DNA from: Cavia porcellus
Taxonomy: Eukaryota; Chordata; Mammalia; Rodentia; Caviidae
Length of the DNA stretch: 64,000 bases
NCBI RefSeq assembly: GCF_034190915.1
Contig: NW_026947490.1
Span: 66,515,494 to 66,579,493, forward strand
Direction: 5' to 3'
Of this stretch, positions 11,860-23,600 are shown piece by piece. Each line of letters begins with the position of its first letter. Position 1 is the first letter of the stretch. The translations under genes were made by a program, and so were the position numbers. The notes beneath the pieces were generated by a model. It was given only the letters and a program-made list of their open reading frames with translations. It was not told the DNA's origin and made no database searches.

Positions 11860-12201
11860 TGTCATGGTTTATGTCTGTGTCCCCCAGGCCTCATAAGTTT
11901 GCATTGTGCATTTGTGATGCTTCATTGTCTAGTGCTTGGATTGATGATGTCAGTGCTCCACCCACATAGGGGTGGAGCCAGGATGTGATGTAATGGCAGG
12001 AAGAAGGTGTGTCTTGCTCTTTGCTGGTTCCTGCTTGCTGCTGGCAGCAGCCATGAAGTGTGGCCCAGCCATGCCCACCTGCCTTGGAGCCAACAGAGTA
12101 TGGACTGAAACCTCCAAAACCTGTAAGAAATAAACCTTTCCTTTCCCAGGTTTGGGCTGCAGGTGTTTTGTCTCAGCGACGAGTAAAAAATAACTAAGAC
12201 A
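11860..12201 (+). mobile_element. MaLR-type solo LTR
   Basis: Runs from TGTCATGGTTTATG to TAACTAAGACA. It has the family landmarks 'cccccaggcctcat', 'ccttggagccaacagagtatgg', AAATAAACC and 'ttttgtctcagcgac'. The flanks TCCCT and CCCCT are a 5-bp target-site duplication with one mismatch, as expected of an ERVL-type solo LTR of about 340 bp. Confidence 0.85.
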
Positions 12202-12309
12202 CCCCTCCTCACTAAACATGGCAGTTTTTGCAGGAAAACGTAGTCAAGTCCTTGAGTTCCTGACAAGTTTAGGATACGTTCAATATGGGTTTATTTCATT
12301 TTACTTTTT

Positions 12310-12395
12310 CAGGACTGGAGATTGAACCCAAGGCCTCACCACTGCTGGGCAAGTGCTCCACCACTGGGCACTCCCCACCCAGCTCCTTGAGTGTG
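12310..12395 (-). mobile_element. ID-type SINE, old
   Basis: On the plus strand it shows the mirrored ID pattern 'actggagattgaacccaaggcct ... ctgggcaagtgctccaccactg'. A run of 14 T's follows at about 12411. Confidence 0.6.
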
Positions 12396-12425
12396 ATTTA
12401 TGGGTTCATTTTTTTTTTTTTTTGA

Positions 12426-14764
12426 GAAACCTTGTGATAGCCCAACATCTTGAAGTCTCCCTGAGCCACTGTGAAGAGCATTTGAACCAAACCAAAATCC
12501 TTTGATGTTGGGTTTTCTGGTAGGTCTTGTCCATACTAGATACAAAGTCCTATAACCTGCGCTGTGACCTGTAGGCTGCATTCTTTCCTTTCTGGAAATA
12601 TTCCAGGAGGAAGTGATAAGTGCCCATCAGGTCCCCACAACTGCATGAGGAAAGGCCAGGCTAGACAGACCCATATGGTAGGCAGGACTTCTGGCAAAAG
12701 GTGATGGCTAGGAGTGATCTTCCTTGGCTTGAGGCTTTGTAGGCACAAGAACCTTCTCGAAAGAATCAATAGTTGGATTTATTGGGGTAGGGAGTTACCC
12801 CACACCTATACTTTCTTAGAAGGCAGAATGGAAGAAGAGGGAAATTTAAACTTAGCATTAGCACTTAGGCTTTTCTTGCAGATAAGGAGCAGTAACAGGG
12901 AGCTGTGAGACAGAAGAAAGAGGAAGAATAATGCATGAATTTGAAAGGAGCAGTGTCTGTGTTTAAGGCTTAGACAGCATCGCAGTAGCTTGAGACACTG
13001 GATGCTTTAGGTAAGATCTGTGCTAACAAAGCTGTTCCACCACCTCCTCTAGCACCTTAGAGCTTCACAGTGCTTTCTGATTCATTGCCCAGCTGTGCAG
13101 TTGGGACAGGGTCTGTCCCTGAGGGATGCAGGAGACCAATTCCCAGCGTGGGTGCTGGGCACCAGGTTCTGTGCACTGTGCCATGGTCTGCAGCAGGGAC
13201 TCCATCCTTGCAGGCTTTGTATCAGTACTGGGCTGCAGCCTTCATCCTGCCCAGCATGAAGTGTAATTTTCTCTTCTCCTTCTTTCTCTTAGGCACATGG
13301 GCTCAGGCCCTCAGCAGGTGAACATATTAAAAGGTGATAAGTAAAAGAGGCCACCCAGTCAGTATCCTAAAGAAATAGGAGGACTGTTTTCCAGAGAACC
13401 TAAAAGTGCACCAAAATTTAATGTCTATTAAATGACAGAATGAATGACTAAACAAACAAACAAACAAACAAATGAAATGGTAAAAAATAAATGAAATGAT
13501 GAGAACTCCAAATGCTAAAAGATTAGTACTAGTGGGATTTTTCCAATCTCTGAAGTTTCAATGCTTTTGAACCCTCCATAGCCCACTATTTAGGAGACAA
13601 TGAGCTAGGACTCTGTGCTACCATGCAAATGCTCTGGGGAAGATCAGAGTACATTCTAGACCTGCACGGTCTCACACACCCACAAAGGGTGCGGGCAATT
13701 CTGAGAACACAGCAGCATCATGGGTCCCAAAACTAACACAGGGTCACTATTGAGGCCTGCCAGGAAGGCTGCCTCAGCCTCCGGGGGAGTGGGCATCCTT
13801 GTTCAGGGCTCTGTCTCGTCTTCTCCCAGGCACAGAAGCCCAGAGGAAAGAGGTGCTGGGCAAGATTAAACACCAGAGTGGTCAGATTCTTTCTTTGCTA
13901 ACCATTGTGTGTATTGTTTAACACACAAGTCAGATGGGCAGGATTCCAGTCCCGATCTAACATTTTGCTCCACACAGTTGTGTGTCGCCCACTTACTGAT
14001 CAGATAACATAGAAAAATTCAGGTTAATCAAGACTGCAATACATATTTTGAAAGAGGATGCCAAACGCTCACCGACTCTGTCCCTGAACTGGCAGGTGTG
14101 ACTCCTGAGCTCTGTACTTAGGGCATCTGCACTTAGCTCTTTACATTTGGTGTGGCTCACTTAAGTTCAGTTAATGTCCTTGTACCTCAGTCCTAAACAT
14201 AAGATCAGAAAGCTGAGAGAAATGAACAGAACCAAGGGGTTCGTCTTGTTTTGGGATGGTACATTCAACTGTAAGTCAAGGAATATGCAAAACAATTCAT
14301 TCGATATAGTATCTTGGGAACTTAAAAAATAAAATAACACAGCAGCGCCCCAATCTGAAAACTCCACAGCTGCCTTCCAATCTTTTTCCTAACCTGTGCC
14401 TTAAAAGAATTTTTAAATCTCTTTTTCCTTGCACATTTTTAAAATGACATTTAAATTATTTTCTTCAAAGATTTAAATGACTACAAAAGTTAGAATTTTC
14501 TGCATACTGTCAAGATAGACATTTTAAGGTAAGATGGCTCCATTATTCTTTCAAAAATATATTTATTGCAACATAAATACAAAAGTATTTGATTTCAACT
14601 GCCATCTATTTAAAATACATAAACATTCTTTTTCTAGCTTTGGAAATGTGATATAGTTATATTCTATATCCATGCCTTTTTCACATTGGATTTTAATCCA
14701 AGAAAATACGTTTTCATGATTGAAAATTTGTATTCTACTACTTTGCCGTAAAAATGATGACCTT
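12426..14764. other. Unassigned stretch
   Basis: No gene recognised. An (AAAC)n microsatellite lies at 13450-13472. Open frames at 12714-12908 and 13070-13321 have no recognisable features. Confidence 0.5.
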
Positions 14765-15037
14765 ATAAGTGACAAGGTCATGAGGGCTCTGTGCTCAATG
14801 ACAGGATGCTGTCATCATCATGAGAGTCAGTTCTTCTCAGAAGTGAGTCTGGCCTCTCCTGTTCTGCCCAGCTCACTTGCCTTCCTCCACCATAGGTAAT
14901 ACAGCATGAAGGGTCTCCCCAGCTGTGGGCCTCTCCATCTTGGACTTCTCAGCCTCCAGAACCGTTAAGAAATAAATCTTTGATCTTTATTAATTGCCTG
15001 GGCTTAGGTATTTGTTTATAGCTGCATAAACAGACAA
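14765..15037 (+). mobile_element. MaLR LTR fragment (MLT/MST-like)
   Basis: The 3' part of an LTR of this group is recognisable: 'cttggacttctcagcctccagaaccg-taagaaataaatctt' followed by 'taggtatttgtttatagctgcataaacagac'. The 5' part is missing or unrecognisable. Confidence 0.7.
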
Positions 15038-15044
15038 AGAAGCC

Positions 15045-15168
15045 AGGCACGGTGGCACATGCCTATAATCCCAGTACTGTGGGAGGCTGAGACAGGAGGA
15101 TTGTAAATTCAAACCCAGCTGGACAAATCAGTGATTTAGAAAGACCTTGACTCAAAATCAAAAGGGTC
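15045..15168 (+). mobile_element. B1-type SINE, left part of an interrupted copy
   Basis: GCCAGGCACGGTGGCACATG, 'cctataatcccagtactgtgggaggctgag' and 'acaggaggatt' are a clear B1 unit. It ends with 'gactcaaaatcaaaagggtc' at the insertion point of the next LTR. The ID-like 3' tail appears to resume after that LTR at 15539. Confidence 0.8.
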
Positions 15169-15538
15169 TGTTATGGTTGATACATTGTATCAACTTGAGA
15201 AGTTTAACTAAGAGACTCAGCAAGGAGCCAGGATCCTTACTTTGTAAATATCCTCATCTTGTGCAGGAGGAGGGCACAGAGATTTTTATGAGTGCTACAT
15301 CCCCACCCTGGGATGGGGTGGCCTATGCACAATGTAAGGGAGGAGAAGAAGCTTGTTCTCTCCACTTTTGCTCTAGCTGCTGCCTTGAAGTGTTGCCCCA
15401 GTGCCACGCCACCCTGCCTTGAAGCCAGCTGAGTACGGACTGAAACCTCCACAAACTGTAAGCTAAATAAACCTTTTCTTCCTTCATTTTGGGTGTCAGG
15501 TATTTTGTCCCAGCAATGAGAGAAGAGTAACTAAGACA
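15169..15538 (+). mobile_element. MaLR-type solo LTR inserted in a SINE
   Basis: Runs from TGTTATGGTTGATAC to TAACTAAGACA (370 bp). It has 'cactgtatcaactt'-type 5' sequence, 'ccttgaagccagctgagtacgg', AAATAAACC and 'tattttgtcccagcaatgagag'. The flanks GGGTC (15164-15168) and GGATC (15539-15543) are a 5-bp duplication with one mismatch. Confidence 0.85.
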
Positions 15539-15575
15539 GGATCGAAGGTTCCATCCTCAGTACAAAGAGGCAGGG
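15539..15575 (+). mobile_element. ID-like 3' tail of the interrupted SINE
   Basis: 'gaaggttccatcctcagtaca' matches the 3' end of an ID unit ('aaggttcgatccccagtac'). It probably continues the B1-type SINE broken by the LTR. The ID head is missing, so the original SINE was internally deleted. Confidence 0.6.
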
Positions 15576-15655
15576 GAGAAAAAGAAGAGGAAGAAAAAGA
15601 GAAGGAAAAAAGCAAGGAAGGAAGGGGAAGGAAGGGAAAAAGGACAAAAGCAACC
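15576..15655. repeat. Purine-rich (GGAA/GAAA) tract
   Basis: Roughly 80 bases almost entirely G and A on the plus strand, directly after the SINE tail. The minus-strand open frames rich in Phe, Leu, Pro and Ser across it are low complexity. Confidence 0.85.
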
Positions 15656-16769
15656 CCACACAGAAAGCAGAGTGACAGAGCAGCGCCTTTCCCCCTGCAC
15701 CAGCTTCCTCCATCCAGGCTCCATTCTTGCCTCCTTTGGAGCTGGAACTCTCTGTCTTTCTGTCTCACAGCACCAGGGAAAAGGCCACGGAGAGCCTGGT
15801 GAGCCCACCACCGCCCTCTTTCCTGCTTCCAGCTGTGCCAAGACTGGAACCGAGCAGATGCTTGGGTTTGAACTGGAATGTGGACACCAGGGTATGCTGA
15901 GTATAAGGAAATGCATTTTGTTCCCAATGGGAACTTTCCTTCCAAATGTGCTGGGTCTCTGGAATAATGGTGTGGGCTTGTTTTCTGTGGATTGGAGATC
16001 GGGTCATGCTTCTTTTCTCCACAGTGCAGCCCTTTTGTCTGTATGTGACTACTGAGCCTCTTGCTCTCTCGCCCTCTTTACCCAGCTCTGAGTGCCTTAA
16101 CTAGCAGGGACATCAGTGTTGTTGTCCACACTGGGTTCACCAGGCCACCGTCAAAGGCACTGTCTGCCTGAGCTGTTGGTGTCAGACAAGCCGGCGCCTC
16201 AGGCTCAGCCTCATCCTTGCAAGCATGCTTAAGTGCCGGAGGTGCACCACTGAAAACAAGAAGACAGATGACAATCACCCTGGACTCTTAAAAACACACT
16301 TGTCAACATTTATAAAGCACTGACTATGTGCAATGCCTTTGCTAGGTGCCATGGAAGGAAAAAGAGATAAACAAGACCTTGGCTGCCTGTTGTAACACGC
16401 GTACTGCCATAGTGATTAAAATTCATTTAAGTCCGTTTCCTTCCTTTACTGTGGGAGTTCTAAGGCTCTCAGATTCTGCATCCTCCTTTCATGCCAGGGT
16501 GCCACCAGCACGTCCTGAGGCCCAGGGCTGCCCATGCTATCCCTGTTTCCTCTGAGCTCTCACTAGGGCCACCCAAATCCTAATTTTCTCAGATGTTTGG
16601 AGCCCCAAATGTCTTCTTGGTCTGACTTTGGCCTTGTGATGTCAGAAGGGGCCCTAGATTTTCAGGACTCAGGAAAGCACTGTGTATACCATGCATATTT
16701 CTAGTATGCCCATAGGAGACTTTCTTCATTCTGAGTCTCAGTGATGGGCAATGAATGTGTACCCATCTT
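15656..16769. other. Unassigned stretch
   Basis: No gene recognised. Around 16285-16370, 'ttataaagcactgactatgtgcaatgcctttgctaggtgcc' resembles an ancient mammalian repeat (L2/MIR class). The open frame at 15672-16055 has no domain. Confidence 0.45.
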
Positions 16770-17100
16770 CCTTACTTTCTTCTTTCTGAGACACAATACC
16801 AAATCCCACAACTCTTAAGGTTTATGTTAGCTAGAGGTTTCAATCCACTGTCATCTGGTTCTAAGGCGGGAAGGCATGGCAGAAGAAAAATAGCTCAAGG
16901 CTTGGTGGCAGGAAGCACAGAGAGAGAACGATCAAGGAAAGAGGAGGGAGGCAGTCCGCAGCCCAATACCACATCCAGCTGTAAACTCATGGTGGACTAA
17001 TCCACTGGTGAATGTCACACATCAGTGAGCCAATCATGTCCCCAAAGCCTCACCCATGAGCACATGAGGCTCTGAGTGACATCTAGATACAAACCTTAAC
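16770..17100 (-). mobile_element. MaLR-type LTR
   Basis: On the minus strand it starts TGTTAAGGTTTGTATC and passes through 'gggtgaggctttggggacatgattggctcact'. It ends near 16770 with 'attgtgtctcagaaag'. It abuts an MST-like LTR on the other strand. Confidence 0.7.
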
Positions 17101-17104
17101 ACTT

Positions 17105-17233
17105 CTCCAAATCCACACATTGAAATCTATCCCCCGATGCAATTGTATTTGGAGACTTTTCATAGATGCTTAGTTCATGATGGTGGAACCCTCATGAATA
17201 AGATTGATACCCGCATTAAAAGAGCACTAGAGG
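17105..17233 (+). mobile_element. MST-like MaLR LTR, 5' half
   Basis: Follows the MST/MLT1 order: 'cacattgaaatctatcccccgatgcaattgtatttggaga', then 'ggtggaaccctcatgaataagattgatacccgcatt'. It stops at the TT/AAAA junction where a LINE has inserted; its last 16 bp form the left copy of the insertion's TSD. The 3' half resumes at 20428. Confidence 0.85.
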
Positions 17234-17477
17234 CCAGGAGAACATGGCAGATAGATAGCAGCAGCTATGGAGGCTCTCTGAGATACCCCGCTTAAAATCC
17301 AGGAATGGTGTGGTACAAGGAGTCCTAAGCAAGGGGAGATACACCCTGCCGACCCAGGAATGAACTAAGCTAAGAGAAACCAACTGGAAATCCAATCCTG
17401 GTGCTATCACAGGAACAGATAAAATCTCAGCACGAGAAGCTAGAACCCGTGCCACTGGAAGCTGCAATTTGAATTTC

Positions 17478-17501
17478 CTGCTGCTGCTGCTGCTGCTGCT
17501 G
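17478..17501. repeat. (CTG)8 triplet repeat in the LINE 5' region
   Basis: Eight perfect CTG units are read directly. They lie inside the HAL1-like element, upstream of ORF1. Confidence 0.95.
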
Positions 17502-18044
17502 CGTCCAAATCTGCAGGGCAGGGAGAGAGATGTGCAAAAGCTCTGAGAGCAGGAATCTGTGAACGGAGTTGAGAGCAGGACTAGCAGGGAGCCCTACATT
17601 GACTTGCGGTGAGTGAGTGGAATGGGGACCCTTTCATAGAGTAGGAGGCTCCAGCAAAGGACATACTGGGACCCAGCAGACTTGCCAGAACAGGACGCTG
17701 CAGTGACATTGGCCGCATGTTCCCCTCTCAAGCGGGATTGGTGGGAAGTGCCTGGCCTGTATGATGCTGCTGACTAAGATCAAGTAGGCTAGCCCAAACC
17801 AGGTCCCAGCACCTGGAGGTGCACCCTAGTGGTGAAGCCTTCAGTAGGTTGACCTGGAGGGGTGGGCCCAGCAGAGGCTGCCAAGGTCTGTCTCCCTAGT
17901 ACACTGCAGTGGGTGGGAACACCTAGCCAGTGCAATTCAAACAAACTGTAACAGATAAAGAGAAAAAAAATTGGGCCTCCTAAATTCGCTTGTATGGAAG
18001 GAACAAAAAGTATGGGAAGAGGAAGCAACAAGAAAGGGTCCTCA

Positions 18045-19065
18045 GTCCCCAATCCTGAGAACACTGATCCAGGAAAGGGAAATGCAAAGGAAGACAGAAA
18101 ACATGCAATATCAGACACAGCACCAATAGACATAAAGTGATATCTCCAGAGCCTCATAGACAACTTTAAAAATGAAGTATTTGACGAAATAAAGCAAGAT
18201 ATAAGTAGAATAGTTAGAGAATTGCTAAGCACCGCCCAAGAAAAAACAGATGGTGGAATGGAAGAAAAGAAAAAAAGGGGAAAATTGTTTGATAGAGAAA
18301 AAAGAGAAAACATAGAATACGTGAAGCAGGTTCAAAGAGATTAACAGAAAACTAAAAACTATCGAAAGCTGGCATAACAGCTTAAAAAAAACTAAGGATA
18401 GATTATCTGAACTGGAGGGCAGATTTGTAATGTGGGAGCATGAAATGAAAAACTTCTTAAAAATAACAAGAAAACAAACAGCAATAATACAAAGGCCAGA
18501 AGATGATAAGAGGATCTATAACTTAAGAATTAAGGACATAAAAAGAAGAAGTAGGGACTCAAACAAATGGACTACAAAAGCTATTCACAGAAATAATCCA
18601 AGAGAATTTCCCTAATTTAGCAAAAGGTAAAGATACTCAGATGTATGAGGCATACAGGACCCCAGCCACCTACAACCGAAACAGAGCTACACCCAGGCAT
18701 ATAATAATCAAAATCCAGAAATCCAATATAAGAACAAAATCCTAAAAGCTGTCAGAGACAAGAAACAGATCATTTACAAGGGAACACCTGTCAGAATTAC
18801 AGCAGACTTCTCAGCACAAACCACCAAATCACAAAGAGCGTGGGGGGAAATAATTCAAGCTTTGAAAGGTAACAACCTCCAGCCAAGAATGATATATCTT
18901 GCACAACTGTCCCTAGAAATTGATGGAAAAACAAGGTGCTTCCAGGATAAAGAGGAACTAGGGGAATTTTCAACCACTAACTCAACTCTACAGAGAATAC
19001 TGCAGGATATTCTAAAAAAGGAAAATACCAAGACTTCAGAAACAGTGGCAAAGAGGCCACAATGA
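18045..19065 (+). pseudogene. L1-type ORF1 remnant in the HAL1-like element
   Basis: The product of intact relatives is the L1 ORF1 protein, a coiled-coil RNA chaperone that packages the element RNA. The N-terminal part is charged, with 'EVFDEIKQDISRIVRELL' at about 18176-18230. The middle carries ENFPNLAKGKDTQMYEAYR (about 18603-18655) and TPRHIIIKIQ. The C-terminal domain is the best preserved: YKGTPVRITADFSAQT near 18775, then RAWGEIIQALK, NLQPRMIYLAQLSLEIDGK and a final segment to the stop at 19063-19065. At least two frame changes (near 18605 and 18725) break it, so no full protein is made. The large minus-strand open frame at 17789-18313 is its antisense shadow. Confidence 0.85.
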
Positions 19066-19177
19066 ATGGAGCAGAAAGCGAAATGAAGAAGACAACCCAA
19101 CAACAAACAACAGAAAAAGAGCTCAACAGAAATGAGGCAGAGAAGATTGGATGGTAGGAACAGATATTTTGGAGAAA

Positions 19178-20090
19178 ACAAGACATCATAATAGTTAGTG
19201 CTGATTTAGTCCTATTTGAAGTCCCATCAAGCTTTTATTCTTCTGTCTCCATCGGTCTTAACAGGTTGTATCTTATTGGATTTTATTATATGTGATAATA
19301 TAAGCAAAAACTTTTATAGACAAGGAGATTATACAGAAACCATTGTTCATTTTCTGATAGTTGGTTATAAATACCCTGTAATACTGTTATTCTCTTGAAT
19401 GGTTTTACATTGTCTTGATATGTGTGGTGCTACAGTATACGAAGTTATACACAAAGATTTCAAGGAAAGAGACACTATGGTAACTACTTTTATGTCAGGA
19501 TATCTTGTGGTGAAACACTATTTTTCTTAAATGGTTATGCTTTGACCTGTGCTGGTTTGTTGTTATGCCCTCTTTTATCTCAATCTTCTTTTTTTAAAAG
19601 TATTTACTTTTTATTTTTATTTTATTAATTAAGGGAAAAATTAAAAAAGCAGGATACATTATAGTAACCCACTTTGATTTCCTATTAACTTGATTTGAAA
19701 CCCTGTATAGCCCTCACCATCTTGCTTTGGCTGATTTTCCTCTATTCTGCTTTGCTTGATAGTACCAAGTTTGAAAGTATAGGCAAAACTGTGAAGACAA
19801 TTAAGATTCATTATGACACCCATCCCGGTTGACTATTATCTTCTGTTAAGTCCTGTAATGTCTCCAATGTTTTGGTTTTATTCCTTACTGTTTTGTTCAA
19901 TTTTATTATAAGTGATGATATAGGCAATTCTTTTTAAGATAGCAAGAGGCAGTATGGTAACCATTGTTGATCACCTAGTATTTTGTTTTACATTATCTAT
20001 TATGTCCATCCTTTTGATTTGACTGACTCTGTTCTGTTATGGCACATTTGGTTTTACTGTCTTCAAAAACAAGTAATAAGAACTGTGGGA
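19178..20090 (+). repeat. Degenerate ~144-bp tandem units in the LINE 3' region
   Basis: Six units, each opening with a variant of CATTATGGTAACCATTGTTGA: near 19184, 19327, 19471, 19655, 19806 and 19948. Spacing is about 143, 144, 184, 151 and 142 bp; the long interval carries an A/T-rich insert (about 19590-19645). Later in each unit are variants of 'ctgtaat...ctcttgaatggtttta' and 'gtgataatataagcaa'. The same units occur at 1131-1700. Confidence 0.75.
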
Positions 20091-20427
20091 GTAATAAAAC
20101 CCAAAATGTGTAATTGTGATTGTACAAAATAAGAAAAGAAAGTGCTCTAAAGAATATAACTGCATATATATTTAAGTGTATAAGATAGATAACCATATTA
20201 CTAAGTTTTGTTGGATCGTTGAACAAAACTGTTTCCAGTCTCACTGTTTGAAAGTCCACTTTATATGCTTTAATTTTGTAACTTGAACAACTATTTCTAA
20301 GATAACAATATGTAATCTATTAACTAGTGATTTCCTACTGTTTATGTTTTCTAAAATTCTGTATAACTTGTATCATTCTTCTATTTTTTTTCTTTTTCTC
20401 CTTAAATAAAAAAAAGAGCACTAGAGG

Positions 20428-20632
20428 ATTCGCTTGTCCTTCTTTCCATGTGAGAAGACAGCAAGAAGATACCATCTGTAACCATTAAGAGGACCCTTAC
20501 CAGAGCCTGATCATGCTGACACCCTGAACTCAGACTTTCAGCTACCAGAACTGTGACAAATGAATTCCTGTTGTTTTTAAGCTGACCTGTCTATGGTATT
20601 TGGTTATAGCAGCTTGAGTAGACTAAACCACT
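20428..20632 (+). mobile_element. MST-like MaLR LTR, 3' half
   Basis: Resumes the LTR broken at 17233: 'ttccatgtgagaagacagcaagaagataccatctg', 'gaactcagactttcagctaccagaactgtgac', 'tggtatttggttatagcagcttgagtagactaa'. The two halves join seamlessly once the LINE and one TSD copy are removed. Confidence 0.85.
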
Positions 20633-23600
20633 CCATCCCCCACTTTGTCAAACAAAATATGCACCAGGAAGCTTGCTGGGAGGATTGAGCCCGAAGGACC
20701 AAGGGCAACATGTCTGGCACATGCAGGTACCCCAAGAACAGTGATCTCCTTCCCTCTTCCCCAGGCTCTGAATGCTCTGTACAGTAAGGCAACTTCATCC
20801 TTCTCACACAGAGGTTTTGTGACATAAGAAGAATTCCTTATCTGATGATGCCTTTAATGAGCAGTCATCATTTTAAAATTTTGGACTCCAACCTCATTTT
20901 TACTGTGGCAGGGTGATTTATGCCGTATCATATTTCCTCCTGCAGCCAGAGCAGCTTTTATTATGTCATCAATTATACATGGACCAGAGGGCTGCATGCT
21001 GGAGCCCTGGCAGCTGAGCAAGATCTGTAGGAGGCCTGGAGTCCTCAGGCTGCTGTGTGCAGGCCCCAGGACACATACCGATGGCTTGGCCAGGCCTGTC
21101 AGTATTACAGGTTTCCCAACCCATATTCAAAGCTGCCAAACAAGCCAGGTGCAGGTAGCTTGGTTTACCCAGAGGAATAAAAGGCATCTGGCTTCTAAGT
21201 TTTGGTATAGCAAGGAAACAGGCTGATGGCTGGCTACACAACAGCAGGCCTTCTCACGGGCCAGACCTGGGAGCAGGGCTGGAGGGGAGGGGTACAATCC
21301 CCTGCTGGCTCCAACAGTGCTGATCACGGGGAGCTGTGTTGGCCCTAAAGTGAGGCTGGCCCTTTCTGGAAGCTGTCAATAAATCAGAACATTCCTTTAG
21401 TTCTGGAGAAGAACGTCACTGCCACTCCCTGGAATCCATGGTTCAAATGGAAGTCACTTGGTGCATGCTTGACCAAAAGGATTTTGTTTTCTGCATCAAT
21501 CCACTTTGCACAGTGAGGCTGGGTGTAGGGATCCTGGGTGCAGGGACAGCCAGGTCAATTTGCTCAAGACTTTTGAATGCATTTACTTATCTTGTTAGAC
21601 ATGGAGGTGATCTCTCCAATAGGTATTTCAAGGAATATTCTGGAACACATTTGCCTTGTGAGGGTACTAAAATATTCTAGGATGTGTCTGGTTTAACATG
21701 TGCTTGGGGTGCTGACAGATTTGCCAGTCCTCAGGAGGCACCCTGGGACTGAAATTCCTAAGTGTGGATTTAACAAGCTGTGCCTTCCTTCCCTGCTAAG
21801 AACAAATTAGTTGAGGAAACAAGGCTTATGTGAAAAATCAAATTACAGGGCGGACTGAGCAATGCCCCAGATGACACAGGCAATGTACGACAGACTAACA
21901 GACCCTGGCAGGATGTGGGTAATAGGCCTTGGGCCTTTGGGAGTTCAGAGGAGAAAAGGCCTTTGGTGAGGTCCAGGTCAATGGGGGTTCTGGGGTTCAC
22001 GTGAAGTTCATGGAGCCAGGCTGAGCCTCTTGGCTAACCTCAGAAAGTCAGGTCTATGAAATGCCGGATCAGCTTCCCATAAAACCCTTGAAGAAAGCAG
22101 TTCCAGCCAGAACTTCAGTGACCTCAGCCCAAGGTAGAGGAGAAGACCTGGTGGCCTGGGAAGGCACAGATTTCCTCCCAAGGACTGGCCTACCAGGCTT
22201 CATGGATTCATATCCCCCCTGAGATATGGCCTGAAAGACCACATCTTGGTCTACGTTGAGGACAGGCTAAGATGAACAACAGTCCAGTCTGGTTTGGAGT
22301 AGAGACCAAAAGACAAAGCCTGCAGCCCGTGGCAGATGTGAGACGTCCTCGGTGCTGGTGCACGGTCCAGGGTTTATGAGTGGACTGCCTTCAAAGCCCT
22401 GGTGGCATCAGCCATTTTGACGCCTTCCTTGTGTCTACCTGGTGTCAGCCAGCAGCACACAAGCCACCCCTGGTGCTGCATCAGAGCTACCAATGAACCT
22501 GAGCAGGTGACAACACAAGGTGTTGGTAATGCTTCTAGAAGGATCAGTGGGGTGGTCCAAGCAGTGCGCCACAACAGAGTGAAATGTGCCTCCCAGAGAC
22601 AGTTCCTGAAAGGCTCCCCTTATTCTGGGTGTAAAATACCCATTACTGGTAGATCTAGAGAATTAAAATACTCTCTCCTCTGTAAGCAAAACTATTTTTA
22701 TGTTTATATATGAATCCATTATTGTGTTCACATATTTATTTCCTTTTTATTGCAGTCTGCATGGACTTTTGTTGTCTTTTTGAGCACTATAGTACATTTT
22801 ATTGGCAAATGGAAGCACTGCAATAAATTAGACATTTAAAAAATACATATCTCTAAGAATAATTACTTGAGTTTTGGCTAACAGAGACATATCCCCCAAG
22901 GGAAACAGCATTTTTTTGTTGAAGAAAAGGCAAATATTCTTATGAAAACAGAGCTGATTGCACATAGTGGTACATGGAGGAGTATACACGAGAGACACTG
23001 TAAGTATGTTTCCCATGCAGCTGAACTGCAAAACAAGACAAATATTTTGAACAGCTCATATGTCAAAAAGACATGTGCAGGCTCCACTTATTAAAATAAT
23101 AGTGGTATCCTGGTGCAGTGAGGTTTCTTTTATCTTCAAAGCAATTTATGGCTGCTCATGAATTGACTTGGGACAAAAGATCAGAAATTGGCGGGAGGTC
23201 CTGGGCCTGTGATTTGGGGAAGAATGGATGGGACAGAGATCAAAGAGGCACCCTCAGCCCCCATACTTTGCTAGCGGGTAGCTTTAGAGCTGGAAAGGAA
23301 GCTGTAATTCTGCCCTGGGCTGTTCCTTCTGGACAGTGGAAGCTGAAATTCCAGTGGCAGAGGGAGAAGGACATGCTCTGAATTCGAAACCAGTTTCCCT
23401 GACCTTCATGGTTATGGTAGTAGCACCAGAGTGGCCCAGGAGATGTTTGCTGCATTAGGGTCCCAAAGGCCACGTCACAGTGAGATGAACAAAGAAATTT
23501 CAGATCCGAGTGTGGCTTCTTTATCGTTCCATGGACCAAGATGGCCCCAAGACCTGCCTCTGATTCAACCACACTCACACCAGTTACCAAGGAGGCACTG

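Larger units (their letters stand above)
17234..20411 (+). mobile_element. Complete HAL1-like LINE (L1-derived, ORF1 only)
   Basis: A 3.18-kb non-LTR retrotransposon bounded by a perfect 16-bp TSD (AAAAGAGCACTAGAGG, 17218-17233 and 20412-20427) at a canonical L1-endonuclease site TT/AAAA. Order: a 5' region of about 0.8 kb with a (CTG)8 run, a decayed L1 ORF1, then directly a 3' region of degenerate tandem units and an A-rich end. There is no trace of ORF2 (endonuclease or RT) between ORF1 and the 3' region. This is the layout of HAL1 elements, which move using L1 enzymes supplied in trans. It is inserted inside an MST-like LTR and is dead now. Confidence 0.88.

Noticed and set aside
17789..18313. 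Minus-strand open frame of 174 codons, Phe/Leu/Ser-rich
   Set aside because: It is the antisense shadow of the A-rich ORF1 of the HAL1-like element.
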